A DNA stretch of 64,000 bases from Clostridia bacterium (GTDB lineage: Bacteria > Bacillota > Clostridia > RUG12999): assembly GCA_017396395.1 (NCBI GenBank), contig JAFQMF010000015.1, positions 1 to 64,000 on the forward strand. Reading direction: 5' to 3'. Shown here one piece after another: positions 7,136-15,614 of this stretch. Position numbers and translations under genes: made by a program. The notes below the pieces were generated by a model. That model did no database searches, was not told where the DNA came from, and was given only the letters and a program-made list of their open reading frames with translations. Numbering within the stretch: position 1 is the first letter of the stretch; each line of letters begins with the position of its first letter.

Positions 7136-8308
7136 ATGGATATAAAGGCAGAAGCACTAAAAAAACATCAAGAGTGGAAGGGTAAAATTGAAGTAGTTTC
7201 CCGCAGCCCCATTACAAACAGTCAGGAGCTATCTTTAGCATATACTCCGGGAGTTGCAGAGCCTTGTATGGAAATACATAAAGATTACAATAAATCCTTT
7301 GAGCTTACAAGAAGATGGAATCTTGTTGCTGTAATTACAGATGGTACAGCAGTTCTGGGACTTGGTGATATAGGACCTGAAGCAGGTATGCCTGTTATGG
7401 AAGGCAAATGTGCATTATTTAAATCTTTTGCAGATGTTGATGCGTTTCCTCTTTGTATCCGTTCTAAGGATGTAGATGAATTGGTACGTACAATCTATCT
7501 TATTTCAGGCAGTTTTGGCGGTATTAATCTTGAAGATATTGCCGCACCAAGATGTTTTGAAATTGAAAGAAAATTAAAAGAAGTTTGTGATATTCCGGTA
7601 TTTCATGATGACCAGCACGGCACAGCAATTGTGGTAGGTGCAGCACTTTTAAATGCTTTAAAGGTTGTTAAAAAGGATATTGGAGAAGCTAAGGTTGTAA
7701 TTAACGGTGCAGGCTCAGCAGGTACAGCTATTGCTTACCACATTATGAAGCTGGGTGTTAAAAACCTTATAATGGTAGATCGTGAAGGTATAATATATGA
7801 TGGTATGGAAGGTCTGAATGCTCCTCATCAGGCACTTGCAAAGGTTACCAACAAAGAGAAAAAACAGGGTCTTTTAGCTGATGCTATGAATGGCTCGGAT
7901 GTATTTATAGGGGTTTCTGCACCAGGTATTGTATCAGAAGAAATGGTGGCATCTATGAATGAGGGAGCAATAGTATTCCCCATGGCTAATCCTGTTCCTG
8001 AAATTATGCCTGACCTTGCAAAAAAAGCAGGTGCAAAGGTAGTTGGTACAGGCCGTTCTGATTTCCCTAACCAGATTAACAATGTTTCTGCATTTCCAGG
8101 CATATTCAGAGGTGCTCTTGATGTAAGAGCAAAGGACATAAATGAGGAAATGAAAATGGCGGCATCTTACGCTATTGCATCACTGGTATCAGAGGAAGAA
8201 TTAAATGAAGAGTATATATTACCTCCTTCTTTTGACAAGAGAATTGGCAAAACTGTTGCTGATGCTGTTTCAAAAGCAGCAAGGGAGTCAGGGGTAGCAA
8301 GAATATAA
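7136..8308 (+). CDS. Malic enzyme, NAD(P)-dependent (short bacterial type)
   Basis: This 390-residue protein is the short MaeA/YtsJ-type malic enzyme, which oxidatively decarboxylates malate to pyruvate. The N-terminal malic domain has SLAYTPGVAEPC near 37-48 and the metal-binding FHDDQHGTA near 158-166. The Rossmann domain has VINGAGSAGTAIA near 188-200. The length matches single-enzyme forms without the phosphotransacetylase extension. Cofactor preference is not determined. GGAGG lies about 9 nt before the ATG. It has its own promoter and terminator, downstream of the SulP gene. Confidence 0.95.
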   Translation: MDIKAEALKKHQEWKGKIEVVSRSPITNSQELSLAYTPGVAEPCMEIHKDYNKSFELTRRWNLVAVITDGTAVLGLGDIGPEAGMPVMEGKCALFKSFADVDAFPLCIRSKDVDELVRTIYLISGSFGGINLEDIAAPRCFEIERKLKEVCDIPVFHDDQHGTAIVVGAALLNALKVVKKDIGEAKVVINGAGSAGTAIAYHIMKLGVKNLIMVDREGIIYDGMEGLNAPHQALAKVTNKEKKQGLLADAMNGSDVFIGVSAPGIVSEEMVASMNEGAIVFPMANPVPEIMPDLAKKAGAKVVGTGRSDFPNQINNVSAFPGIFRGALDVRAKDINEEMKMAASYAIASLVSEEELNEEYILPPSFDKRIGKTVADAVSKAARESGVARI

Positions 8309-8316
8309 CATATGCT

Positions 8317-8351
8317 AAAAAAGTCAGGTGCTAAAAGCACCTGACTTTTTT
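8317..8351 (+). terminator. Terminator after the malic enzyme gene
   Basis: AAAAAAGTCAGGTGC and GCACCTGACTTTTTT form a long perfect stem with loop TAAAA and a T tract. Confidence 0.92.
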
Positions 8352-8378
8352 ATGCTTATTGATAATTAAAGTTAATAG

Positions 8379-8407
8379 TTGATTTTTGTTTTACAATAGT
8401 GTATAAT
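8379..8407 (+). promoter_or_regulatory. Promoter of the yqhQ-prmC operon
   Basis: TTGATT (8379-8384), 17 bp, TATAAT (8402-8407), about 60 bp upstream of the yqhQ start. No other clear promoter appears before 15570, so it may serve seven genes. Confidence 0.7.
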
Positions 8408-8467
8408 TATATTGGATATTTATATAAAAAAATAACTAAAATTTCATATAGAAAGATGGTATAGAAA

Positions 8468-9415
8468 ATGAGCAAAAAAACATCAATAGGAGGACAGGCA
8501 GTATTAGAAGGCGTAATGATGAAGGGTCCTGATAAAATTGCTGTATGTGTCCGCAAAACATCAGGCGAAATTGTAAGTGATATTGAAAATATTAAGCCTT
8601 CGTCAAAGCGTAATTGGTTTTTAAAATTGCCGATTATAAGAGGTTGTATAGCTTTTTTTGAATCTATGATTATAGGTATAAAAACTCTTATGAAATCAGC
8701 AGATATGTATGATTTGGAAGAGGAAGACCCAAATTATAAACCCTCCAAGGTAGATGAACTTATAGAGAAAATCTTTAAAAATAAAGATGCAGTAATATAT
8801 TTTTCTCTTGTTATAGCACTTGTTTTCAGTATCGGACTGTTTTTTATAGTGCCTGGCATAATATTTAACTTATTAAGCAGTGTTATACAAAGCAGAATAG
8901 TGCTGAATCTTGTGGAAGGCATCATTCGAATAGGGATTTTTTTAAGCTATATTACTCTTGTTTCTTTTAACAAAGATATACAGAGGGTTTTTCAGTATCA
9001 CGGAGCTGAGCATAAAAGCATTTTCACTTATGAACAGGGGGAGGAGCTTACAGTAGAAAATGTTAAAAAATATCCTCGTTTTCATCCAAGATGCGGTACC
9101 AGCTTTTTGATGTTTGTTATGATAATAAGTATTTTGGTGTTTTCGGTTATTCCTAAAGAAATCGGCGGAATTGCAATTGACGGATTTGTAATTATTATAG
9201 CTAAATTACTGCTTTTGCCTGTTATTTCAGGAATTTCTTATGAAATAATTAAGTGGGCAGGCCGAAGTGATGCAAAGCTTATAGCACTTTTAAGCAAACC
9301 GGGTATGTGGTTACAACGCATAACAACCCGTGAACCGGACGAAAGTCAGTTGGAAGTAGCTATTTGTTCCCTTAAGGCGGTTATACCTGAAAACGGAGAG
9401 GAAGATAATTGGTAA
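8468..9415 (+). CDS. yqhQ: DUF1385 membrane protein, YqhQ family
   Basis: This 315-residue protein starts with the family sequence GGQAVLEGVMMKGP (8-21) and has four hydrophobic segments between about 112 and 265. A conserved YHGAEHKSIFTYE block with a following HPRCGTSF suggests a histidine/cysteine metal site. The B. subtilis family member is YqhQ; the function is unknown. As in many Clostridia it sits directly upstream of prmC, here with only a 1-nt gap, so the two are co-translated. Confidence 0.88.
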   Translation: MSKKTSIGGQAVLEGVMMKGPDKIAVCVRKTSGEIVSDIENIKPSSKRNWFLKLPIIRGCIAFFESMIIGIKTLMKSADMYDLEEEDPNYKPSKVDELIEKIFKNKDAVIYFSLVIALVFSIGLFFIVPGIIFNLLSSVIQSRIVLNLVEGIIRIGIFLSYITLVSFNKDIQRVFQYHGAEHKSIFTYEQGEELTVENVKKYPRFHPRCGTSFLMFVMIISILVFSVIPKEIGGIAIDGFVIIIAKLLLLPVISGISYEIIKWAGRSDAKLIALLSKPGMWLQRITTREPDESQLEVAICSLKAVIPENGEEDNW

Positions 9416-9416
9416 A

Positions 9417-10943
9417 ATGACAGTATTGGATGCCATTGTGGAAATTAAAGATAAATTGAATAATACTGATAATCCTCTTCGTGAAGCAAGGTTGCTGGCA
9501 GAGTTGGCTTTTGGTATGAGTAAAACAGATATTTTATTAAATGCGGATATGGAAATATCCCAGGAAATGCTGAGCCTATACAGAAGTTTTGGAAACAGAA
9601 GAGCAAATGGTGAGCCTTTTGCGTATATTTCAGGGGAAAAGGAGTTTATGGGGCTTTCTTTTAAGGTAAATAAAAATGTACTTATTCCACGTCCTGATAC
9701 AGAAATTCTGGTAGAAAATGTTGTAAAGTATGCAGAAAATCTTGTGGGTAATAACATAAATATTATTGACCTTTGCTGCGGCTCAGGGTGCATTGGAATA
9801 TCACTTGGTAAAATTATAAAAAATTCCAAGCTTCTTCTTGTGGATGTGTCTGAAAAAGCTATAGAAGTTGCGCAGGAAAATGCAGAGAAAAATCGGGTGA
9901 AAGTAGCTTTTGAAAAAAGGGATATTTTAAAAGCCCCTATAGTATATAAGAAAAAATTCCATATAGCAGTGTCAAATCCTCCATATATTAAAACCGGAGA
10001 AATGAAAAATCTGGAGGTATATAAATCCGAACCAGCTCTTGCTCTGGACGGAGGAGAGGATGGTCTTGAGTTTTACAGAAAAATAGTAAAGGATTCCTAC
10101 TTGTTTTTGGAAAAAGACGGGCGATTGTTCTTTGAAATAGGGTATGATCAGGGCAAGGCCGTAAAGAAAATAATGAGTGAAAATTTTAGCAATATTAAAA
10201 TTATAAAGGACCTTGCGGGAAATGACCGTGTTGTAACAGGTGTTTTAAAATCTAAGCCTGTACACAGTCACTCAGGACATCGTGACAGAGTAAAACAAAG
10301 ATATATAGAGGAAGGTCTGGATGCCTTTGAACCCTATCAGGCATTGGAAATGTTGCTTTTTTATGCAATTCCCAGACAGGATGTTAACCAGAAAGCACAC
10401 GATTTAATTGAACGGTTTGGCGGTATCTCAGCTCTTTTTGAGACAAGTGTTCACGACCTTGTAAAATACGGAGATATATCTGAAAATACTGCGGTTTTAA
10501 TTAGTATGATACCCTCTATGGCAAAGCTTTACTTAAAAGATAGATGGAAGGAAAAAGTAATACTGGGTAACACCTTTATTGCAGGGAATTATGCAATAAA
10601 TCTGTTTTTAGGTGCTACATATGAAGCCTTTTATGTTATTTGTCTTGATGGTGCAAAAGGACTTATCAAATGTGAAAAGCTGGCAGAAGGCACAATAAAC
10701 GAAACACCTGTATATCCAAGACTTGTGGTGGAAACCGCCCTAAGGAATAAAGCTTCTTATGTAATACTTGCCCATAATCACCCCAGCGGTTCACTTAAAG
10801 CGTCCTGGAACGATATTGAGATAACCGAAAAGGTGGGAGAGGCACTAAATAATATTGATATAACCCTTCTTGACCATATTATTGTAGGCGGAGAAAGTTT
10901 TTCAAGTATGAAAAATACTGGTAGTATGAAGGAGAAGTTATAA
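9417..10943 (+). CDS. prmC: PrmC-RadC fusion: release factor glutamine methyltransferase joined to a RadC/JAMM domain
   Basis: Residues 1-277 are a full PrmC, which methylates the GGQ glutamine of peptide-chain release factors. They include the helical N-domain, the SAM-binding IDLCCGSGCIGISL (117-130) and the catalytic NPPY (187-190). Without a stop, residues 283-508 are a clostridial RadC-type protein: an N-terminal HSGHRDR/helix-hairpin region, then a JAMM fold with H453, H455 and D466 (HNHPSG plus a distal Asp). The usual PrmC is about 280 residues and RadC about 225, so this equals two whole proteins joined in frame. No start codon with a ribosome site is visible at the junction (10245-10265). 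lspA follows after 2 nt. Either a true fusion or loss of a stop codon explains it. Confidence 0.85.
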   Translation: MTVLDAIVEIKDKLNNTDNPLREARLLAELAFGMSKTDILLNADMEISQEMLSLYRSFGNRRANGEPFAYISGEKEFMGLSFKVNKNVLIPRPDTEILVENVVKYAENLVGNNINIIDLCCGSGCIGISLGKIIKNSKLLLVDVSEKAIEVAQENAEKNRVKVAFEKRDILKAPIVYKKKFHIAVSNPPYIKTGEMKNLEVYKSEPALALDGGEDGLEFYRKIVKDSYLFLEKDGRLFFEIGYDQGKAVKKIMSENFSNIKIIKDLAGNDRVVTGVLKSKPVHSHSGHRDRVKQRYIEEGLDAFEPYQALEMLLFYAIPRQDVNQKAHDLIERFGGISALFETSVHDLVKYGDISENTAVLISMIPSMAKLYLKDRWKEKVILGNTFIAGNYAINLFLGATYEAFYVICLDGAKGLIKCEKLAEGTINETPVYPRLVVETALRNKASYVILAHNHPSGSLKASWNDIEITEKVGEALNNIDITLLDHIIVGGESFSSMKNTGSMKEKL

Positions 10944-10945
10944 AT

Positions 10946-11407
10946 ATGTATATAATATTTTCTATTTTAACTATAATGCTTGTAATCTTTGATTTAGCTA
11001 CAAAACAGCTTGCCTTAAGATTTTTACAGCCTGTTATAACAGTACCTTTAATTAAAGATGTTTTTCATCTTACATACTGTGAAAACACAGGAGCAGCATT
11101 TAGTATTTTTTCAGGGAAAACTATGTATCTTGGTATATTTTCAGGTATAGTAATTATTTGTCTGATTGGATATATCATAATAAAAAAACCTAAAAGCAAA
11201 ACCCTTCTTACATCCTTAGCCTTACTGATATCAGGAGGAACAGGAAATATGATTGATAGAATTTTCAGAGGTTATGTAGTGGATTTTTTTGATTTCAGGC
11301 TTATAAATTTTGCTATATTTAATCTTGCTGATATTTTTGTATGTGTAGGGGTGGGTCTGCTTTGTATTTATTTATTTTTTATTGATGGAAAGACGGAGAT
11401 AAAATGA
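10946..11407 (+). CDS. lspA: Lipoprotein signal peptidase II
   Basis: This 153-residue membrane protein has four transmembrane segments and the aspartic protease motifs of signal peptidase II: the ENTGAAF block near 47-53, GGTGNMIDRIFRGYVVDF (first catalytic Asp region) and FNLADIFV (second Asp). It removes signal peptides from prolipoproteins, such as those encoded at 3034 and 58845. Its stop overlaps the next start by 4 nt (ATGA), the common lspA-rluD arrangement. Confidence 0.95.
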   Translation: MYIIFSILTIMLVIFDLATKQLALRFLQPVITVPLIKDVFHLTYCENTGAAFSIFSGKTMYLGIFSGIVIICLIGYIIIKKPKSKTLLTSLALLISGGTGNMIDRIFRGYVVDFFDFRLINFAIFNLADIFVCVGVGLLCIYLFFIDGKTEIK

Positions 11408-12306
11408 TTTTTACAGTATCAGAAGAAGAAAACGGACTTCGTGCCGATAAAGTAATAAGCGAGAAAATGCCCAATCTTACACGTTCTTATATACAAAAGA
11501 TTACTAAGGAAAATGCACTTTTAATAGATGGTAAGCCTTGTAAGGCTTCTCAAAAATTAAATGCAGGAAGCGTGGTAGAGGTAAATATTCCTGAGCCAAC
11601 AGAGCTTGTAATTGAAGGGGAAAATATTCCACTTGATATAGTGTATGAGGATGAAAGTCTGCTGGTGGTAAACAAGCCTCAGGGAATGGTGGTACATCCT
11701 GCACCTGGTAATTATACGGGAACTTTGGTAAATGCTCTTATGCACCATTGTAAAGGAGAGCTTTCGGGTATAAACGGGGTTATAAGACCGGGTATAGTAC
11801 ACAGAATTGATAAAAACACTTCAGGACTTTTGATTGTGGCAAAAACAAATAATGCACATCTTTCATTAGCAGAGCAAATAGCAAGCCATAGCTTTTCAAG
11901 AAAATACAGAGCAATTGCTTACGGTAACTTTAAGGAAACGGAAGGGACTGTTAATGCACCAATTGGCAGAAATAAGAAAAATCGTGAAAAAATGTGCATA
12001 ACTACCGAAAACTCAAAAAATGCAGTAACCCAATATAAAGTATTAAAGCAGTTTTACGACTGTGCATATATAGAGTGTATTTTAGAAACAGGGAGAACCC
12101 ATCAAATAAGAGTACATATGTCAAGTATTAATCATCCTATTATGGGGGATGACGTATATGGACTGAAAAAGGAAAAATTCAAATTAAAAGGTCAACTTTT
12201 ACACGCATACCTTATTGGGTTTATACATCCCAAAACTGGAGAGTATATGGAGTTTACAGCACCAATTCCTTCTCATTTTGAAGATGTATTGAAAAAACTT
12301 AAATAA
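11404..12306 (+). CDS. rluD: RluA/RluD-family pseudouridine synthase
   Basis: This 300-residue protein has an S4 RNA-binding domain (about 1-70) followed by a pseudouridine synthase domain. The catalytic motif HRIDKNTSG has its nucleophile Asp at 136, and GRTHQIRVH lies near 229-237. It isomerises uridines in RNA, most likely 23S rRNA. Assignment to RluD rather than another RluA-type enzyme is by length and the lspA neighbour, so site specificity is uncertain. Confidence 0.9.
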   Translation: MIFTVSEEENGLRADKVISEKMPNLTRSYIQKITKENALLIDGKPCKASQKLNAGSVVEVNIPEPTELVIEGENIPLDIVYEDESLLVVNKPQGMVVHPAPGNYTGTLVNALMHHCKGELSGINGVIRPGIVHRIDKNTSGLLIVAKTNNAHLSLAEQIASHSFSRKYRAIAYGNFKETEGTVNAPIGRNKKNREKMCITTENSKNAVTQYKVLKQFYDCAYIECILETGRTHQIRVHMSSINHPIMGDDVYGLKKEKFKLKGQLLHAYLIGFIHPKTGEYMEFTAPIPSHFEDVLKKLK

Positions 12307-12323
12307 AAGAGGATTTAACTTTT

Positions 12324-13484
12324 ATGAAAATTGCAGTTATAGGAGCAGGAGCATCAGGACTTTTTGCTGCCGCCTTACTTAAAAGTAAAAATGTTGATTT
12401 TGTACTTTACGAAAGAGAAAAGCGAGCAGGTAAAAAACTTATTGCAACAGGAAACGGCAGATGTAACCTGACAAATACCAAAATTGATATTTCAAGATAC
12501 CATGGTGACACCAACTTTGCGGAGTATGCATTGGGGGTTTTTGACAATGAAAAATTAGTAGAATATCTTGAAAAAATGGGTATTTACTGCACCTATGAAA
12601 GAGATAAGGTATTTCCATTAAGCCTTCAGGCATCCAGCGTTGTAGATATGTTAAGACTTGCACAAGGCAAATGTGAAAAATGTGAGTGCGAGGTAACTGG
12701 AATAAAAAAAACAGGCAAGAAATTTCAAATAGAAACTAAGTATGGAAAAGAAACCTATGATAAGGTTATAGTATGCTGCGGCGGAAAATCATATAAGTCT
12801 TTATCAGGGGGAGGAGCTTATAATTTGCTCACAGATTTGGGACATACTCTTACACCACTTTCCCCTGCAATTGTTCAGCTTAAATGTGACGGAACAAAAG
12901 CACTGGAGGGCATTAAGGTTAATGCAACTGTAAATCTTGATAAACAAAAAGAAGATGGAGAGGTGCTTTTTACTTCTTATGGATTGTCCGGTCCTCCCAT
13001 TTTACAGCTTTCCAGAGATGCAAAGGGTAAAAGCATAAAACTTGACTTAATGCCGCAGTTTGATTTTGCACAAATCACTCATATGCTCCAGAAAAAAGCA
13101 AAAATTCCCTACATTACATTAGATAATTTATTTAATGGGATTTTAAATAAAAAACTGGGTAGTGAGATTATAAAAAAATGCGGATTTTCTCTTTCTATGC
13201 AAGCAAATGAACTATCATTACAGGATTTTAAAAAGCTTGTAGGAGAAGTTAAGAATATGAAATTTCACATAAAGGACACTCTTGGTTTTGATAATGCTCA
13301 GGTAACGGCAGGAGGAATTTCCTGTAATGAATTTGAGCCTACCTCAATGGAGTCAAAGAAAATTAAAGGTCTTTTTGCGGCGGGAGAAATGCTGAATATT
13401 GACGGAGATTGCGGAGGCTTTAATCTTCAATGGGCATTTTCTTCTGCTTATGTTGCAGTTATGTCTGCCATAAAGGAAAATTGA
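12324..13484 (+). CDS. HI0933-family FAD-binding oxidoreductase
   Basis: This 386-residue flavoprotein opens with the dinucleotide-binding GAGASGLFAA (7-16) and has the family motifs GRCNLTN near 45-51, the central GLSGPPILQLSR and the C-terminal GGFNLQWAFSSG-like FAD contact (here GGFNLQWAFSSA). HI0933/YhiN relatives include the bile-acid enzyme BaiN, but most have no known substrate. It lies 17 nt after the pseudouridine synthase gene and 13 nt before a second flavoprotein gene. Confidence 0.85.
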   Translation: MKIAVIGAGASGLFAAALLKSKNVDFVLYEREKRAGKKLIATGNGRCNLTNTKIDISRYHGDTNFAEYALGVFDNEKLVEYLEKMGIYCTYERDKVFPLSLQASSVVDMLRLAQGKCEKCECEVTGIKKTGKKFQIETKYGKETYDKVIVCCGGKSYKSLSGGGAYNLLTDLGHTLTPLSPAIVQLKCDGTKALEGIKVNATVNLDKQKEDGEVLFTSYGLSGPPILQLSRDAKGKSIKLDLMPQFDFAQITHMLQKKAKIPYITLDNLFNGILNKKLGSEIIKKCGFSLSMQANELSLQDFKKLVGEVKNMKFHIKDTLGFDNAQVTAGGISCNEFEPTSMESKKIKGLFAAGEMLNIDGDCGGFNLQWAFSSAYVAVMSAIKEN

Positions 13485-13497
13485 AAGGGTCATCTTT

Positions 13498-15051
13498 ATG
13501 ATTAAAATTGACGGTATTTCTATGCCACTTGATGCTGGAAATAGTGATATTCAGAAAAAGTTAGATAAGCTTACCGGCATTAAAAAGGTTAACTATACTA
13601 TTTATAAAAAAGCTGTAGATGCAAGAAAAAAGAGGGATATCCGTTTTGTATATTCTGTCATTTTAAATGTAGAAAATGAGGAAGAAATTTTAAATAAAAT
13701 TTCTGGAAGTAAAAGGTTTTTGCAAGAAAGCTTTGAGTACCCACGTTTAACTAAAAAAAGTGAAAATCGGCCTGTTGTTATTGGAACAGGTCCGGCAGGT
13801 ACATTTGCCGCACTTTGCCTTGCCAAAGCAGGAGCAAAGCCTATAATAATTGAACGTGGCAAAAGGGTAGAGGAAAGAACAATTGATGTTGACCTGTTTT
13901 TTGCAGAAGGAAAACTAAATCCCAACTCCAACGTACAGTTTGGAGAAGGGGGTGCAGGAACATTTTCTGACGGGAAACTAAATACAGGTGTTAATAATAA
14001 ATATATCAGAAAAATTTTAGAGGAATATGTAGCATTTGGAGCAGATGAAGGTATTTTAACTGACGGAAAACCTCATATAGGAACAGATGTACTGCGTAAA
14101 ATTGCAGTAAATGTACGAAAGGAAATTGAGGCTCTTGGAGGAGAATATATTTTTGAAAGTGAGTTTTGTAATTTTGAACAAAAGGACAACAAGCTTACCT
14201 GTATAATAACAAAAAAAGATAAAGTACCAGCAAAATATGCAGTTTTAGCAATTGGGCACAGTGCAAGAGATACTTTTGATATGCTTTACTCAAAGGGTGT
14301 TCCTATGATCCAAAAGCCTTTTTCTGTGGGAGTGAGAATTGAACATCCCCAGGAACTTATTAACAAACTACAGTATGGTAACTTTGCAAATCATCCTGCC
14401 CTTAAAAATGCTGATTATAAATTTGCAACAGACTGTTACTCCTTTTGTATGTGTCCAGGAGGATTTGTGGTGGGTGCATCAAGCGAGGAAAATTCCATTG
14501 TTACAAACGGAATGAGTTATAGTAAAAGAGATGGAGAAAACGCAAACAGTGCTTTGCTTGTAAATGTTGACAGTAAAGATTTTGGGGATGGGGTTTTAGA
14601 TGGTATGTATTTTCAACGGGAAATAGAGAAAAAAGCCTACAAAATAACAGGGAGCTACTGTGCACCTTGTCAGCGTTTGGAGGATTTTTTTGCAGGGCGT
14701 AAATCTAAAAGTGCGGGAGCTGTTAAGCCTACCTATGCTCCAGGAGTGGCATATGAAAATATGGAAAATATTCTTCCTGAAAAAGTGTGCGAAAAATTAA
14801 AAAGCGGTATAATTGATATTGATAGAAAAGCTAAGGGCTTTAATTTTCCTGATAGTCTTTTAACAGGCCCCGAAACCCGAAGCTCAAGCCCTGTACGGAT
14901 TATAAGGGATAAAGATACTTTTGATTCGGTAGGACTAACAGGACTGTTTCCCTGCGGAGAAGGAGCAGGATATGCGGGAGGTATAATGTCTGCCGCATCA
15001 GACGGACTTCGGATTGCTGAGGAAATTATAAACAGAATGAATAAAGAGTAA
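13498..15051 (+). CDS. COG2509-type FAD-dependent dehydrogenase
   Basis: This 517-residue protein has a small N-terminal domain (about 1-85), then an FAD Rossmann motif GTGPAGTFAALCLAKAG near 96-112, a QFGEGGAGTFSDGKL block near 147-161 and a C-terminal FPCGEGAGYAGGIMSAA FAD contact. These are hallmarks of a widespread but uncharacterised dehydrogenase family of anaerobes. GAAAGG lies about 8 nt before ATG 13498. Two unrelated FAD oxidoreductases back to back in one operon suggest related redox roles, but no substrate can be named. Confidence 0.85.
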   Translation: MIKIDGISMPLDAGNSDIQKKLDKLTGIKKVNYTIYKKAVDARKKRDIRFVYSVILNVENEEEILNKISGSKRFLQESFEYPRLTKKSENRPVVIGTGPAGTFAALCLAKAGAKPIIIERGKRVEERTIDVDLFFAEGKLNPNSNVQFGEGGAGTFSDGKLNTGVNNKYIRKILEEYVAFGADEGILTDGKPHIGTDVLRKIAVNVRKEIEALGGEYIFESEFCNFEQKDNKLTCIITKKDKVPAKYAVLAIGHSARDTFDMLYSKGVPMIQKPFSVGVRIEHPQELINKLQYGNFANHPALKNADYKFATDCYSFCMCPGGFVVGASSEENSIVTNGMSYSKRDGENANSALLVNVDSKDFGDGVLDGMYFQREIEKKAYKITGSYCAPCQRLEDFFAGRKSKSAGAVKPTYAPGVAYENMENILPEKVCEKLKSGIIDIDRKAKGFNFPDSLLTGPETRSSSPVRIIRDKDTFDSVGLTGLFPCGEGAGYAGGIMSAASDGLRIAEEIINRMNKE

Positions 15052-15068
15052 TATAAGGAAGTGAGAAA

Positions 15069-15566
15069 ATGATAGATAAACTAACAGTTAATAACTACCA
15101 TCTTCCCAGATGGGAGGAATTGCCTGACATTGACCTTTATATGGACCAGGTACTTACAATTCTGAATAAATATGTGGCGATTTTTTCTGAAGATAATTCA
15201 AAGCCTATCACCTCTACTATGATTAACAATTATATTAAACAGAAGGTAGTAAAACCACCCAGAAACAAAAAATATGACAGAGTTCATTTGTCTTATCTTC
15301 TTCCTGTTTGTATATTAAAGCAAATTATGAGCATATCGGAAATATGTTCAGGTATTGAGGTTGTATTGAAAAACCACAAAATTCCTGAGAGCTATGATAT
15401 TTTTTGCCAGATGTTAGAAACAGGGCTTAAAAATGCTTTTGAAAATAAACCCCCATTTGATTTTTCTAATGAGGAAACTACAGAGCTTAGTATTATTCAA
15501 TCTGCAGTTGCAAGCTTTGTAAATTTGCAGTATGCAAAATATCTTATATCAGAGGTAAAAAAATAG
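15069..15566 (+). CDS. DUF1836 protein
   Basis: This 165-residue, all-helical protein matches the DUF1836 pattern: an N-terminal segment ending in LPRWEELPDIDLYMDQV, then a helix-turn-helix-like stretch (TMINNYIKQKVVKPPRNKKYDRVHL, split here near residues 56-80) resembling MerR-type DNA-binding helices. Function is unknown; a regulatory role is possible. It ends the yqhQ operon directly before the shared terminator. Confidence 0.8.
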   Translation: MIDKLTVNNYHLPRWEELPDIDLYMDQVLTILNKYVAIFSEDNSKPITSTMINNYIKQKVVKPPRNKKYDRVHLSYLLPVCILKQIMSISEICSGIEVVLKNHKIPESYDIFCQMLETGLKNAFENKPPFDFSNEETTELSIIQSAVASFVNLQYAKYLISEVKK

Positions 15567-15570
15567 TGAT

Positions 15571-15610
15571 AAAAAAAGAGTTAAAATGTATCAACATTTT
15601 AACTCTTTTT
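15571..15610. terminator. Bidirectional terminator between the DUF1836 gene and asnA
   Basis: AAAAAGAGTTAAAATGT pairs with ACATTTTAACTCTTTTT around a 4-nt loop, with an A tract before and T tract after. It serves both the rightward operon and the leftward asnA, which ends at 15615. Confidence 0.92.
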
Positions 15611-15614
15611 GTTT

